Assembly (NCBI GenBank): GCA_016271365.2
Contig: CM057452.1
Span: 1,242,819,001-1,242,883,000 of the forward strand
Direction of reading: 5' to 3'
Length of the DNA stretch: 64,000 bases
DNA from: Neoceratodus forsteri
Taxonomy: Eukaryota; Chordata; Ceratodontiformes; Ceratodontidae
A model generated the notes under the pieces. It was not told the DNA's origin, did not search any database, and saw nothing but the letters and a program-made list of their open reading frames with translations. Positions 11,453 to 21,739 of this stretch are shown here, piece after piece; position 1 is the first letter of the stretch, and every line of letters begins with the position of its first letter. The translations under genes were made by a program, and so were the position numbers.

Positions 11453-12786
11453 ATGGTGGTCGGGAACAATGCCATGCTATGCTACCTTATGGAAGCTGTG
11501 CTGAATGAGGAAGAGAGGGACCAAGTCCACCCTGGCCCACACCGCAGGCCAAGGAGAAGATATGCTGCTCACAGGATGTACTAACCCAGAGTCTCATTCG
11601 AGACTTTTACTGATGACCACCTTGTGGGCTGGTACAGGATGAACAGGGTCATGCTGAGACAGCTGTGTGAACTCCTGCATGAGCAGCTGCAGCCTAACAC
11701 CAGATGCAGCCATGTCATGACAGCTGAGAAAAATGTGATAGCTGCATTGTGCTTTCTATCCACTGGTACATTCCAGACACCAGTCAGAGATACTGTACCA
11801 TTAGCATGTCACAGTCGGCCAACTCATGCCTCCAGACCCTGTTCCTTGATGCCTTCCTGTCACACACTGGTGAATTCATAGTATTTCCCAGCAAGGCAGG
11901 GGAGCACAGAGAAATCATGCAGCAATTCTATCAGGTTGTGCACCTACCGGCTATACTTTGTGTCATCAACTGCACCCACAATGCCATCTGTGCACCACCT
12001 GGTGATGGTGGAGATGTGTTTCTCAACAGGAAGGGATACCACTCCATCAACTGCCAGGTGGTGTGCGATGCAACGTGGTGCATCATCAATGTCTTTGCAC
12101 AGTACACTGGCAGAGCCCACAGTGCCTTCATCTGGCATCAGTACAGGCTGTGCCAGGCATTTGAGGATGGCTGGATACCAAGTTGACACCTAGTCAGTAA
12201 GTATTGGCAGCAGACACAACACAACCCACATCAGTGGTGGAAGAGTGCCAGGAAACAGCAGGCAAGTGAGTTGGGGGGAGTGTGGACAGGGAGACAGGAT
12301 TATCCTAACAGAAGGGCAGCCAAAGGGCAGGGTGAATGGCACAGTAAATAGCAGCTAACATGTGGAAATGTGTTCACAGGAGACAGTACCTATTCCCTGA
12401 GACCCTGGCTCTTAACACCACTCCTCCGGCTGGGAACATTGGCCACGGAGCATTATAATGAGGCACATGCTGCAACCAGGAATGTCACTGAGAGGGTCTT
12501 TGGCATGCTAAAGATGTGATTCCGCTGCCTGTAATGGTCTGGCTGTGCCCTACAATATAGACCTCACAAGGTATGTGGCATATTCCTAGCATGTTATATG
12601 TTACACAACAAGGCACTAAACCATGGAATACACATGCCTGAACCTAAGAAACAGCCTGAGAGTGATCCAGAGCCAGGGATCCAGGAAATAGTAGAGCATC
12701 ATGAACAGCGAGACCCTCGCATGGCCATGAGGTCCCAGCAGCACAGGAACAACATCACTGCAACCCTAGTACGGATGGCCAGGTAA
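11453..12786 (+). pseudogene. Harbinger DDE transposase (HARBI1-like), inactivated
   Basis: Start chosen at the ATG at 11453 downstream of the TATA-like box. The frame reads MVVGNNAMLCYLMEAV, an in-frame TAA at 11582, then FTDDHLVGWYRMNRVMLRQL. A frameshift near 11795 leads into the catalytic block CVINCTHNAICAPP, FLNRKGYHSINCQVVCDAT and FIWHQYRL. A second block, after a likely intron (12195-12380), gives ALYNEAHAATRNVTERVFGM and ACYMLHNKALNHGI. The family triad is D (GAID-type), D (VVCDA) and E (TERVFG). Here the first Asp is Asn (VINCTH), while the other two are present. TGA and TAA stops follow VFGMLKM. The protein cuts the element ends; this copy cannot. Confidence 0.9.
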
Positions 12787-13005
12787 GTTAAACAACACCG
12801 ACAACAAATATGTGCTCAACAGTGTATTTACATTATGTAACATACAGTGCTACACACAAAATAGTGGAAACTGTGCACTCAGTTGGTAAAACAGACCTGA
12901 CACATGTGCTAAGGTGACAGTGGGTAATGTGTGCAGAGTGAAGTGTGAACCTGTGAGGGGTGTGTAAATGCAAAGTGTGCCTGAGGGTGTGGATGATATA
13001 TGCCA

Positions 13006-15225
13006 TTAATGCCGTCTCCCACCATGGACCTTGACAGAATCACCATGGCAGATCCTTGAAGTGGGTATACTGTAGGTTGAGGAGCATACAGGTGAAGACT
13101 GTGAGGATGTTTTGGCTCTGGTACAACCACAGCCACGGCACTGTCTGTCTGTGGCCAATGATCTCTGCCAACCATGGCACCATGCTGTGCCTGCAGATGC
13201 CAGGGATGCAGCAGTGGTGAATGAACCTGACCCATCACCACTTGCACTGGAGGCACACCAGGGACCAACAGTGGCATGCTGGTGGCATGCACCACTGGTG
13301 CAATGCTGCCCAGCCATTGCTGCATCCCTCACTGTGGCTGTGAGTTCCATCATAGCCCCAGTGAGGTCACCAACTCCCTGGTTAATGGCACTGAGGGATA
13401 ATGCCAGATGGTCCTCAACATGCTGCTCCACCTGCAACCAACCAGAAGTCACCACCTCCCAAAGGAGGGACAGTTCCTGCCATACCTCCCTACAGAAGGA
13501 GTGGAGATCCTGCTGTTCGGCATTCTGTGCCTCCACAGCTGCATGGAGGAGTCATCCTAATCCTGGAGTGGCAGTCCACTCTGCACAGTGGGTGGGGGGC
13601 CTTGGGTCTGTTAGCATTGCATGGGCATAACACACCATGAGGGGATGACTGCTGTCACACAGCAACCCCTGCCCTGCTACGCATGTCCAGTGGGATCAAC
13701 TGCACAGCGGACTGACCACCCACTGGCTGCTGTGTCACGTTGCCTGGGTGTGTTGAGTCCACCTGATGAACTGCTGCTGTGATTGTGCCAGTGATGGTGC
13801 CAGTAAATGTGGTTGTCTCCATACATGTACTAGGGGCTAACACAATGGGTGAGCCTGGCAACAAGGGCACTGCCTGTCTTGCAGGTGACCCTGCTGGTGC
13901 ACAACCCTGAGCACTGCTGTCAGGTCCTGCCATGTCCTCCTGTGCATGGTAAAACCCTGAAGGTAATCCTCTGCCAATGTCCAGTTCCACAAGGAGGTCC
14001 AGGCCTGGAACAAAGGTCAAGTCATCATCCTCGGCATCAACATCAGCATCCTCATCATCATTGACACATACAGCACTGCCCCAGTGCTGCTGAAAAGTGG
14101 GTGTCTGATCTGTGGCCACCTGCATCCCAGATGTCGATGGTTCTTCCTGGGCATCATCCTCCTCACACACCACATGGGCCACTGTCGACAGACACCCACT
14201 TTGTGCTGGGGAGCAAGAGAAACAGTGTGAGTGGCCTTATCAATATGCAGCAGTCACACACCACTGCCATCTCATGCAATACACAACACTGCAGATGATG
14301 CAGCATAGTGCCTGCAATACCCCAGTGTCAACTGCACACACAACACCACAGCCAAGGTGCGCACACACCCACACACACACACACACACACAGAATATGCT
14401 TCCCACAGTGCGGATGTCCCCCAGTAACCACTGTGATCGACACACACAAACACACCCACGTGGTACACACTACCAGAAAGGTGATGGACATGCATGGCAC
14501 ACCTTGTCACCCATGCGGCATACCACATGCCCATGTGAGTGGCCAAACACACCAGTTATCAACACGACGCGTGCCAATGCATACGGTGATTGTCCACATG
14601 TAACACAATGGCCTGCTACATGAGGGACATGCTGCATGCCTTTATCCACATAGAACAGGTGGAAATACACAACCATACTACATGGAGGATCACCATATGG
14701 CCACAGATGTGCACATGACGGACCACCAGTGTGCCACAACACAAGCATAGTGGCCATTACCCCAGTAGGTGATATGCATTCCATGGTGCAACAATGTCAG
14801 TTACTCACATGCCCTGTGAAGATCAATTAGGGACTCACAACCACCACCCTCCACACCTGCCAGGGACATCAGTCTGATGGTGGATGCCACCACAGCCATA
14901 ATTGGATTTGACACCCTCAGCTCCACAGGCATAGGACCTCCCCATGTGCATTGCAGTGCTCAGAGCTGGAGATGACTCCTCCTCCTTGGCCATCTGCTGC
15001 ATGTCACGCCACCTCTTACATACGGCATCCATGGTCCTACCATGGCCACTCATGGTATTCACCTCTGCCATGATCTCTGCCCACATTTGCCAGACAGTGG
15101 CATCTGTATTCTGTTACCATCTCATTAGGGCCTTCCTCTTCTTGTACCCATCTACTAGGGCCTTCAGCTCTTCCTCAGAGAATTTGTAAGCATGCAACCA
15201 TGCCTGGCTGTCAGTGTCACCTGTG
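13006..15225 (-). pseudogene. Harbinger Myb/SANT-like DNA-binding protein, three inferred exons
   Basis: On the minus strand an acceptor (TCTGTCCCCACAG) precedes an exon with a trihelix/SANT-like fold: FSEEELKALVDGYKKRKALM, one stop, then VWQMWAEIMAEVN and MDAVCKRWRDMQQMAKEEES. A GTGAGT donor follows near 14803. A second exon begins after TTGCTCCCCAG (about 14197) and holds an acidic stretch (DDEDADVDAEDDDLTFVPG). The third begins near 13591 after CACTGTGCAG and runs to a stop at 13006, with a helical region (FCREVWQELSLLWEVV). In Harbingers this partner helps nuclear import and end binding of the transposase. The orientation is convergent with the transposase. Splice sites are inferred. Confidence 0.75.
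14368..14393. repeat. (CA)n microsatellite
   Basis: A CA dinucleotide run inside the intron between inferred Myb-like exons. Confidence 0.9.
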
Positions 15226-15267
15226 GGGACAGAGTGTTTGGCAGTGGTGAGTAAATGCCAGCAACAC

Positions 15268-15284
15268 TGTGTGTGTGTGTGTAT

Positions 15285-15332
<48 letters not shown>
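15268..15332. repeat. (GT)n microsatellite
   Basis: About 65 bp of GT with one ATGA interruption, just upstream (minus sense) of the first Myb-like exon. Shorter CA runs occur at 15666-15683 and 17116-17135. Open frames across these are artefacts. Confidence 0.95.
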
Positions 15333-15333
<1 letters not shown>

Positions 15334-16895
15334 TATGATGTGCATTACCCATCATATACTGGACATGGCATGTCCTTGGTTGTGGACCCGTGAAACGATT
15401 ATGTTGTACTACACAATGGTACACGTGTCACACAGTCCTGGTGATGACCCCAGCATATCAGTCTGTACTACAGGAACACATGCTTGTTAATGTGTGCAGC
15501 ACAGCAACACACACACATGCCAGTAAGCTGTGAGCAGCATTGGTATCCCTGTTGTGTCTGTGGACAAACAGCTTTGTACCTTGGTTGTGTTGCACAGAAA
15601 TGGATTGCAGTCACATGGCACATTGCACCCTTGCTGGGGTGTGCAGAGCATATCACGTGCGTGTGAACACACACACACACACATATATACACATATGTTT
15701 GGGGACATGGTGATGTGGCCTGTGTTGTTTAGCCCTTCCCCGTGCCACCCCCCCGACCACTGGTTCTGCGCACACAGTGCATGGTGTGCCATTCTCTGCT
15801 AGCCAGCTGGCCAACATAGCAATGCCAGGAAGTGCATTACAGTATACTGTGCGCTGTACCTGTCTTGTCACGTGCAGGTCCACATACTCCCATAGTGATT
15901 GTTCGTGTACCTGAGCAAACATGGCCATTGTGTGCATCGTACCCATTGCAGTGTGTCTGTCCTCCCCCCCCCCCACTGTAACAGTGATGCTGATGTGCAA
16001 CCATATGTGTAACACAGTTTGCCCTGTCAGGGATACACACACAAACTGTATGTTTCCACAATGTGGGTACACTGGATGCTGTGACTGTGTGGGCCTGCGT
16101 GCAGGGCCTGCAGCATGTGTGCCTACAGTGGACTGGGTAAACAGTCCCAGAATTTCCAGTCAAGCATCCCACAACATTGGTCTAGTGCATTGCAGAAGCA
16201 TTTACACTGTGTTGAGAGACAATACCGAAGCTTGCTAAATGAGTGTTACATACTGGTAGCAGCCTGATCCATGTCCTGGGACACAATGAGGCATGTTGCT
16301 CTGTGGACAGTCTTCCTCCAACCTCCTGCAATACCTGTCAGCTGTTCAGGTGGAGCTCTGAAAACTCCTAAATAGCCCCGCCAGGCAATCCACAAGTTAA
16401 TGTATGCAGGGCAGTCTGTAATGAGATGCTAATGTGTTGGTTTGCCCTGAGAATGTGTAATTAAGCTACTTTGTATACAGGTTTTAAATTTAGCAAGATT
16501 TTACCCTGGGTAAATGCGTTAGCACCGGGCAATCCATTTGCATGGCACTGCCGGTCTAGTGTAGTGCTAGGCAGGTTTGTGCAGGTCGCACTGAGCAGGT
16601 GCGGCGACATCATCATGTGGGGGGTTCATGCAGGGGTTATGACCAGGACGCACATGCTCAGTGGCGCTCCGTAGCCTAGCATGGTGCCGGAGGCGTGGGT
16701 TGGGCATGTGACTCATATGTTGTTCGGGGTCTCCGCATACAGGCACAGGCTGTATGGCATGTGCACTGTTCCCATTGTTGGGTACATGACTATGTTGGTT
16801 GGAATATGCTGTCCTTCTCTGGTGCCACATCCTGTGTTCTGCACTTCTGAATGGTGTAGGGACACCCATCTTACATTGGCTTCTTTACTCTGTAG

Positions 16896-17115
16896 GTCCA
16901 TCTCATGTGTCAGTGTGGGCACAGAGGCCAGAGGATGGAGAGGAATGGGATGACCTCCTCAGGCAACTGACTTGGCAGCAGAGGACCATTATTAAGTAGC
17001 AGGGTGTACTCATCGGGGAGGCATGCAATATTTGGAAATTGCTGGCAGAGAGACTTCCAGCCCAGCAGCAGGCAATGGCACCGATCCCACCCTTCCCTTG
17101 TTTGGTTAAATCCCC
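16896..17115 (+). pseudogene. Possible extra coding exon inside the Harbinger
   Basis: After an acceptor-like TTCTTTACTCTGTAG, one plus-strand frame reads HVSVWAQRPEDGEEWDDLLR, continues QLTWQQRTIIK, a single stop, then GEACNIWKLLAERLPAQQQA. It is charged and helical and looks coding, unlike the surrounding frames. It may be the end of another transposon protein or part of an older insertion. I cannot assign it. Confidence 0.3.
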
Positions 17116-17139
17116 CCCCACACACACACACACACATTT

Positions 17140-18300
17140 GTTTGCTGTTTTAGGTAATTTTCCTCACTGTACATAGTTTAGAACGTTGGGTATTATTATT
17201 ACTGTATAGTTGGGTTGTTTGTTGCTGCTGTTTCTATTTTTCACTGTAAATCATTTTGCACATTGTGGATTCATGTTGTAATATATTTTTCTTGTTACAT
17301 TCCTGTGTTCCATGTCTTTCTTGGGTTATTGTTTTTGGTGTCACTGCAGGGCTGTATTGCAACCACAGTCCATGTGGTTCACCATGATGCCTGCCATCCA
17401 GGCCTCTTCTGTGGCACTGTCGTCATGACAGTTCTCCCTGTGCTGCCTGTAGCTTTGCATCTGCTTGTGGCTTGCTATGGGTGTGTTGGGTTTATCCAGC
17501 ACTTAGCTGACACAGACCACTCTCCATGTGTACCCTGCATGGGCTATGTGTGTAGCAGGCAACACGTGTACTGTGTCTGCTTGTGGCCATGGTCTGTTCC
17601 TTGTTCCATGGGTGCACCTTGATGTCAGAGCTGGTGGGAGTGGGGCTTGGTCTGCGGGATTGTGTGGTAATTTTGCCATATGGCCATGATTGCCATCCAT
17701 CCCCTTGTGTCCTCCAACTGTGTTTTCTGTGCTGTGCATTCCTCTCTCCTGTGTTGAGATGCCTTTTCAACGCACCCTGTGCATGGTGGGTACTGGTGGG
17801 GTCTGTATGGACAAACATACCTGGACTGTCCTTTCTGTGGGTTACATGCCCACTGCCCCATCCCTGCACCCTTTACACTGTTCATGTCTATATTGTGTTG
17901 CTACATCCTGGGGTCTCTCTTTACAAGTTATGTGCTTTGTTTTTATATAAACACTTTTGGTTTATGTGTGTTTTCCAGGCATTGATTTTGGTGGCTCCTT
18001 TAATGTGGGTTAGGTTGCACACTGCTGTATGCTCTGCTGTTCACATTTTGAGCTGCTCTTCTTTGCATGCTTCCCCAGTGGACACATTTCTCATGTGCAT
18101 TGTGCTGCTGTTGCTGTGTGCACTGCCTGGTTCCTATATTCAGAGCTGTGTTCCTTGCGATATTCAGTGCTGTCATGTTTGCTGGGCTATTTTTGCACTG
18201 CACTCCCAGCCCTATTTGCACAACTTCCTTTGCTTGCTATAGTCAGAGGGTTTAGACCCAGTGCTATACCTTTGAATATAGCATGCTAACATACTAAAAA
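17140..18300. other. Non-coding 3' arm of the Harbinger
   Basis: T/C-rich sequence. The 219-codon plus-strand frame at 17583-18242 is Cys/Leu-rich because of composition, with no domain I recognise. I treat it as chance. Confidence 0.5.
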
Positions 18301-18897
18301 AACAGCAGAATAGGCCAAATGGTCTGCTAATGCTAATGCTAATGGTTCTGGGGTAATTTAGCATTCCGTGCAGTACTAATTTTGCCCCAGGGCTAAGTTT
18401 TGAATATCTGGTCCCTGATAGGGCTGTGTGAATACTGAATATTATTTCCTGAATACCACAAATAATGGGCATTCCGAATATTCAGATGGCCGTTCCAAAT
18501 ACCTCCCTATTCGGTATTCAGGAGAGCTATTCGGGGGATGAGATTTCAAAGTCTCACAGAGCCTCCTTGGCCAATCAGAGGCTGTTTCTGGAGATCTCAG
18601 CTCTGCAGATCATGTGATCTCACTGTGAGATGGTAGACTTCTCAGATAGATAGGGCTTTTCAGTCTGTGCTTCAGAAAGCTGAATCACTTTAGGGAAATA
18701 GTTTATTTTTTGTTCAGTCTTTACCTTAAGTTTCAGAGACAATTTGTGACTGCATTATTTTGTGTTTTTGTCCCTGTACTGGGCTCAGTTTCAGGAAGTA
18801 GAAGACAGAGGGAAGACTATGTATGTGTGTGTCTTTGCTGACACCCCTCCCCCATTGCATTGAGCCACACTGTTCTCTAAGTGAGTGATTGCTGGGG

Positions 18898-20300
18898 GTT
18901 TAAAGATATTGATTTTTTGGCAGAAAAGAGGATTATTTCTGCTCAGTAAAGTTAGACTTTAGTTTTTTGTCTAGTGTGACAAAATTATATAGTATAACTA
19001 TAATATAAATATAATATAATTTGGGGGGAACTGTTTCTGGGCTCAGTAACAGTCATTCAGAAAGGGTTGCCTGCAATTGCTTAGTGTTCCTGCTTAGATG
19101 CCCCCCCCCATCCCCAGTGTTTAAAGTTCCTATCCACACAAAATCTACTGGTGTGAGTGTGAGTGTGAGTGCCAGTGATGTAACTGAAAGTTGATGTGAA
19201 TCTGATTTTCTTTTGAAAAAGAAAGAAGTCTGACACCTAGTCTCCCCTACCCCACTGCATGCATCTGAAAATGTATTTAGTCACACATCTGTCTGCTCTC
19301 TACAGTATGCAATTTTTTTTTGATTTAAAGATATAGATTTTTTGGCAGAAAAGAGGCTAATTTCTGCTTAGCAAAGTCAGGCTTTAGTTTTCTGTCTAGT
19401 GTGACAGAATTATATAGTATATTATATATAATATCACTTGGGGGAACTGTTTCTGGGCTCATTAACAGTCATTCAGAAAGGGTTGTTTGGTAAGTATTGC
19501 CGCTTTGTTGCGCCCCCTCTTCCCCATGTTTAAAGTTCCAATCCACACAAAATCTACTAGAGTGAGTGTGACTGCCTGTGATGTAACTGAAAGTTAATGT
19601 GAATCTGATTTTCTTTTGGAAAATAAAGGAGTCTGACACCTAGGGCCAGATATTCAGACTGCACCAGGCAGTGGTGCAAGCTTGGGCACAGTGCAACTGG
19701 GCTGTGCCGGGGCCAGGACCAGGTGATATTCAAGGGTGATGCGCCATGACTCAGCACCATTGAATATGGCATGGAGGGCACACACACTGCACATGGCGCA
19801 GTGGCACTGCACCAGCGCAAGACACAGAAGGGGGGAATGGGGATGCATCAGCGCAAGTGCAGACCACCAGCTATATCCTTAATATTTACAACAGCCCGTG
19901 ATCGGGCATATGGGGGGACCACTAGAGCACCAGGTATTACTGTAATATATACAGAAGCCCACAATCAGGCTTATGGGATGGTGGGGCCACTAGACTACCA
20001 GGGGGTCAGGGTGCTTGTAGATGGTGTTTCTGCTGGGCGGGTGGCCACCCAAGGCTGGCGGCTGTTGTGTTCCACCTTGCGATACAGCCACCCACCTGTG
20101 GGTGGGAAGCATTTGAGCCTGTTTCTTTCGACTTAATGCATACATTACCAATGCGCCCCAGTGCATCGGGGGTTGCACCGCATAACCTACCCCTTTGAAT
20201 ATCGCGCCGGGGCGCATTCGCAACCCCTTTGAATATCCAAGCCCTAGTCTCCCTGCCCCACTGAGTGCATCTGTAAGTGCATTCAGTTACACATCTGTCC
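18898..20300. repeat. Tandem duplication of about 420 bp, second copy split by a MITE
   Basis: Copy 1 (about 18898-19318) and copy 2 (about 19319-20300) share TTTAAAGATAT...GATTTTTTGGCAGAAAAGAGG, GGGGGAACTGTTTCTGGGCTC, ATGTGAATCTGATTTTCTTT and GTCTGACACCTAG. Copy 2 contains the 601-bp MITE at the last of these; copy 1 keeps the empty site. Confidence 0.88.
19643..20243. mobile_element. Harbinger-family MITE, 601 bp, with empty-site paralogue
   Basis: Begins GGGCCAGATATTCAGA and ends TTTGAATATCCAAGCC. CTA (or CTAG) is duplicated at 19640-19642 and 20244-20246. Copy 1 of the enclosing duplication shows the intact site GACACCTAGTCTCC at about 19233, which fixes the insertion point. Internal similarity to the 9321-10574 element marks the same family. 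Confidence 0.9.
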
Positions 20301-20554
20301 ATCAGTATCATCACAGGTTTTTCTTTAAACTGATACAGTTTTTCAGTGTGTCAGGTGTGGCACAGTGAATTGTTTGTGTGTTGGGCCTCTTGGGTACAGT
20401 TCTGTTGTGGGATTATTTGCAACCTGCATATTCCACATTTACACACATAGTCCCATACTGTGCTAATACTGTATAAATAAATACAAATATTTGCCTGTGT
20501 TAATTATCATAGCAGTTCTGATTGTCATGTAAACCAGCATCAGTATCATTTATC

Positions 20555-21661
20555 ATGTCCGGTGACAAGCAAACCTGAGAAAGGACTTGGTCTAGCCCCA
20601 GCAAGTCTGCACCACTGTCTATACCAAGCAGCAATGATGTAGAATCACAATGTAGTTTACGTTCATCTGGACGTATTCAGCAGGCCAAAATAATTTTCTC
20701 ACCTAGCAAGGTGCTAGGCTCAATTACTACTTTGAGTAGTGAAAGTAGCTCTAGTAGTACTAACATAATTGATAGCACTGTCACTGCCACCAGTAGCAGC
20801 CACTCATTTCCTGCCCCGACCTTCTATGGTTGTAGTAGGAGGGCATTACAGCTTAGTAGAGCTCTAAGTGAGGAACCGTCAGCCACAGCCACTGTCTTGA
20901 GTCACCCTGTAGCTTCTTACACCCTTGATGTTATACCCCTTGCCACTACTAGTGTTTTCCTAGTCCCTACAACCACCTGTAGCACAAGTACATTAGCCAG
21001 TGCCATCAGTACCACTTTTACCGGCCTAGTGACTGTAACCCACACTACAGGCTCCACCACCACTGTTTCAACAAGTGCTTCAAGTGATAATGTAGAACCC
21101 ACAGGTGCTAATACTGCAACCACTACCAGTGCAGTCACTGTAATTGTGTCTACTAGCATGACCCTGGATACTGCACCACCATGTATTTCCACAATGCCTA
21201 TGACAACAAGTACCCCTACCCCTAGGATGCAATCCAGACATAGCACTCATGCTGCTCAGGTGGTTGATGTATTACATGAGGAGAATGCAGAGTTTGCAGA
21301 CCATTCTTCTGACTCAGAATATATTCCAGACCCTAATGAGCTACCATTATCATCAGCATCTGACAAAGACACTGACACCCACATGAGTGACTTTGGTGAA
21401 GAGTCAGAATATGCATCATATCTGACTAGTAAAAAACTAAGAGCTGCATGGAAACTGAGGAAAAGTGCTGACACTACTGGGCACGGGCCACGAGGCAAGC
21501 AAGCCGTTAAACCTTCACCTGTTAAAAAAACAAAGCAGTCCACATTAAGCTTTAGAGGGGTCATGTCAGCTCCATCCACACAAGATGGGGAAACTTGTAA
21601 TCAAGAAAGTCAGATGGCTGTTGTGGAGCAAGATCAAGGTGCTGGTGCAGCACCCAGTTAA
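20555..21661 (+). pseudogene. hAT transposase N-terminal region, Ser/Thr-rich
   Basis: Start taken at the ATG at 20555, since the frame upstream of the longest open block stays open back to it except for one TGA at 20576 (after MSGDKQT). The following block has a long Ser/Thr-rich low-complexity stretch, an acidic middle (HSSDSEYIPDPNELPLSS, DFGEESEYASYL) and a basic end (KQAVKPSPVKKTKQSTLSF). This is the kind of disordered leader found before BED fingers in some ZBED-like hATs, but it is unusually long. It ends at TAA 21659-21661, with the BED finger about 80 bp on, so one frame break or intron lies between. Confidence 0.6.
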
Positions 21662-21739
21662 ACTGGTGATAAAGGTGGGACAAAAAGAAGTAGCCATGGC
21701 TGACCTATTGGTACGACAAGTGCTAGTTCAAATAAAGCT

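Larger units (their letters stand above)
11136..18414 (+). mobile_element. PIF/Harbinger DNA transposon, 7.3 kb, two-gene, defective
   Basis: The inverted ends AGGCCAGATATTCAAAACT and complement GGACCAGATATTCAAAACT are flanked by CTG on both sides (11133-11135, 18415-18417), with A following on each side. Inside are a plus-strand DDE transposase relic and a minus-strand Myb-like relic that converge, the standard Harbinger gene pair. GATATTCAAA-like subterminal repeats lie at 11209 and 11320. At 7.3 kb it is long for the superfamily; 15.2-18.3 kb is mostly non-coding with CA/GT microsatellites. Harbinger moves by cut and paste using both proteins. Confidence 0.9.

Noticed and set aside
15164..15490. 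His/Thr and Cys/Val repeat proteins
   Set aside because: Translations of the (GT)n microsatellite.
17583..18242. 219-codon Cys/Leu-rich frame
   Set aside because: Composition-driven in T/C-rich DNA, with no domain, promoter or homology I can see.
20917..21246. Minus-strand Val-rich frame of 109 codons
   Set aside because: It is the mirror of the Thr/Ser-rich leader of the hAT transposase.
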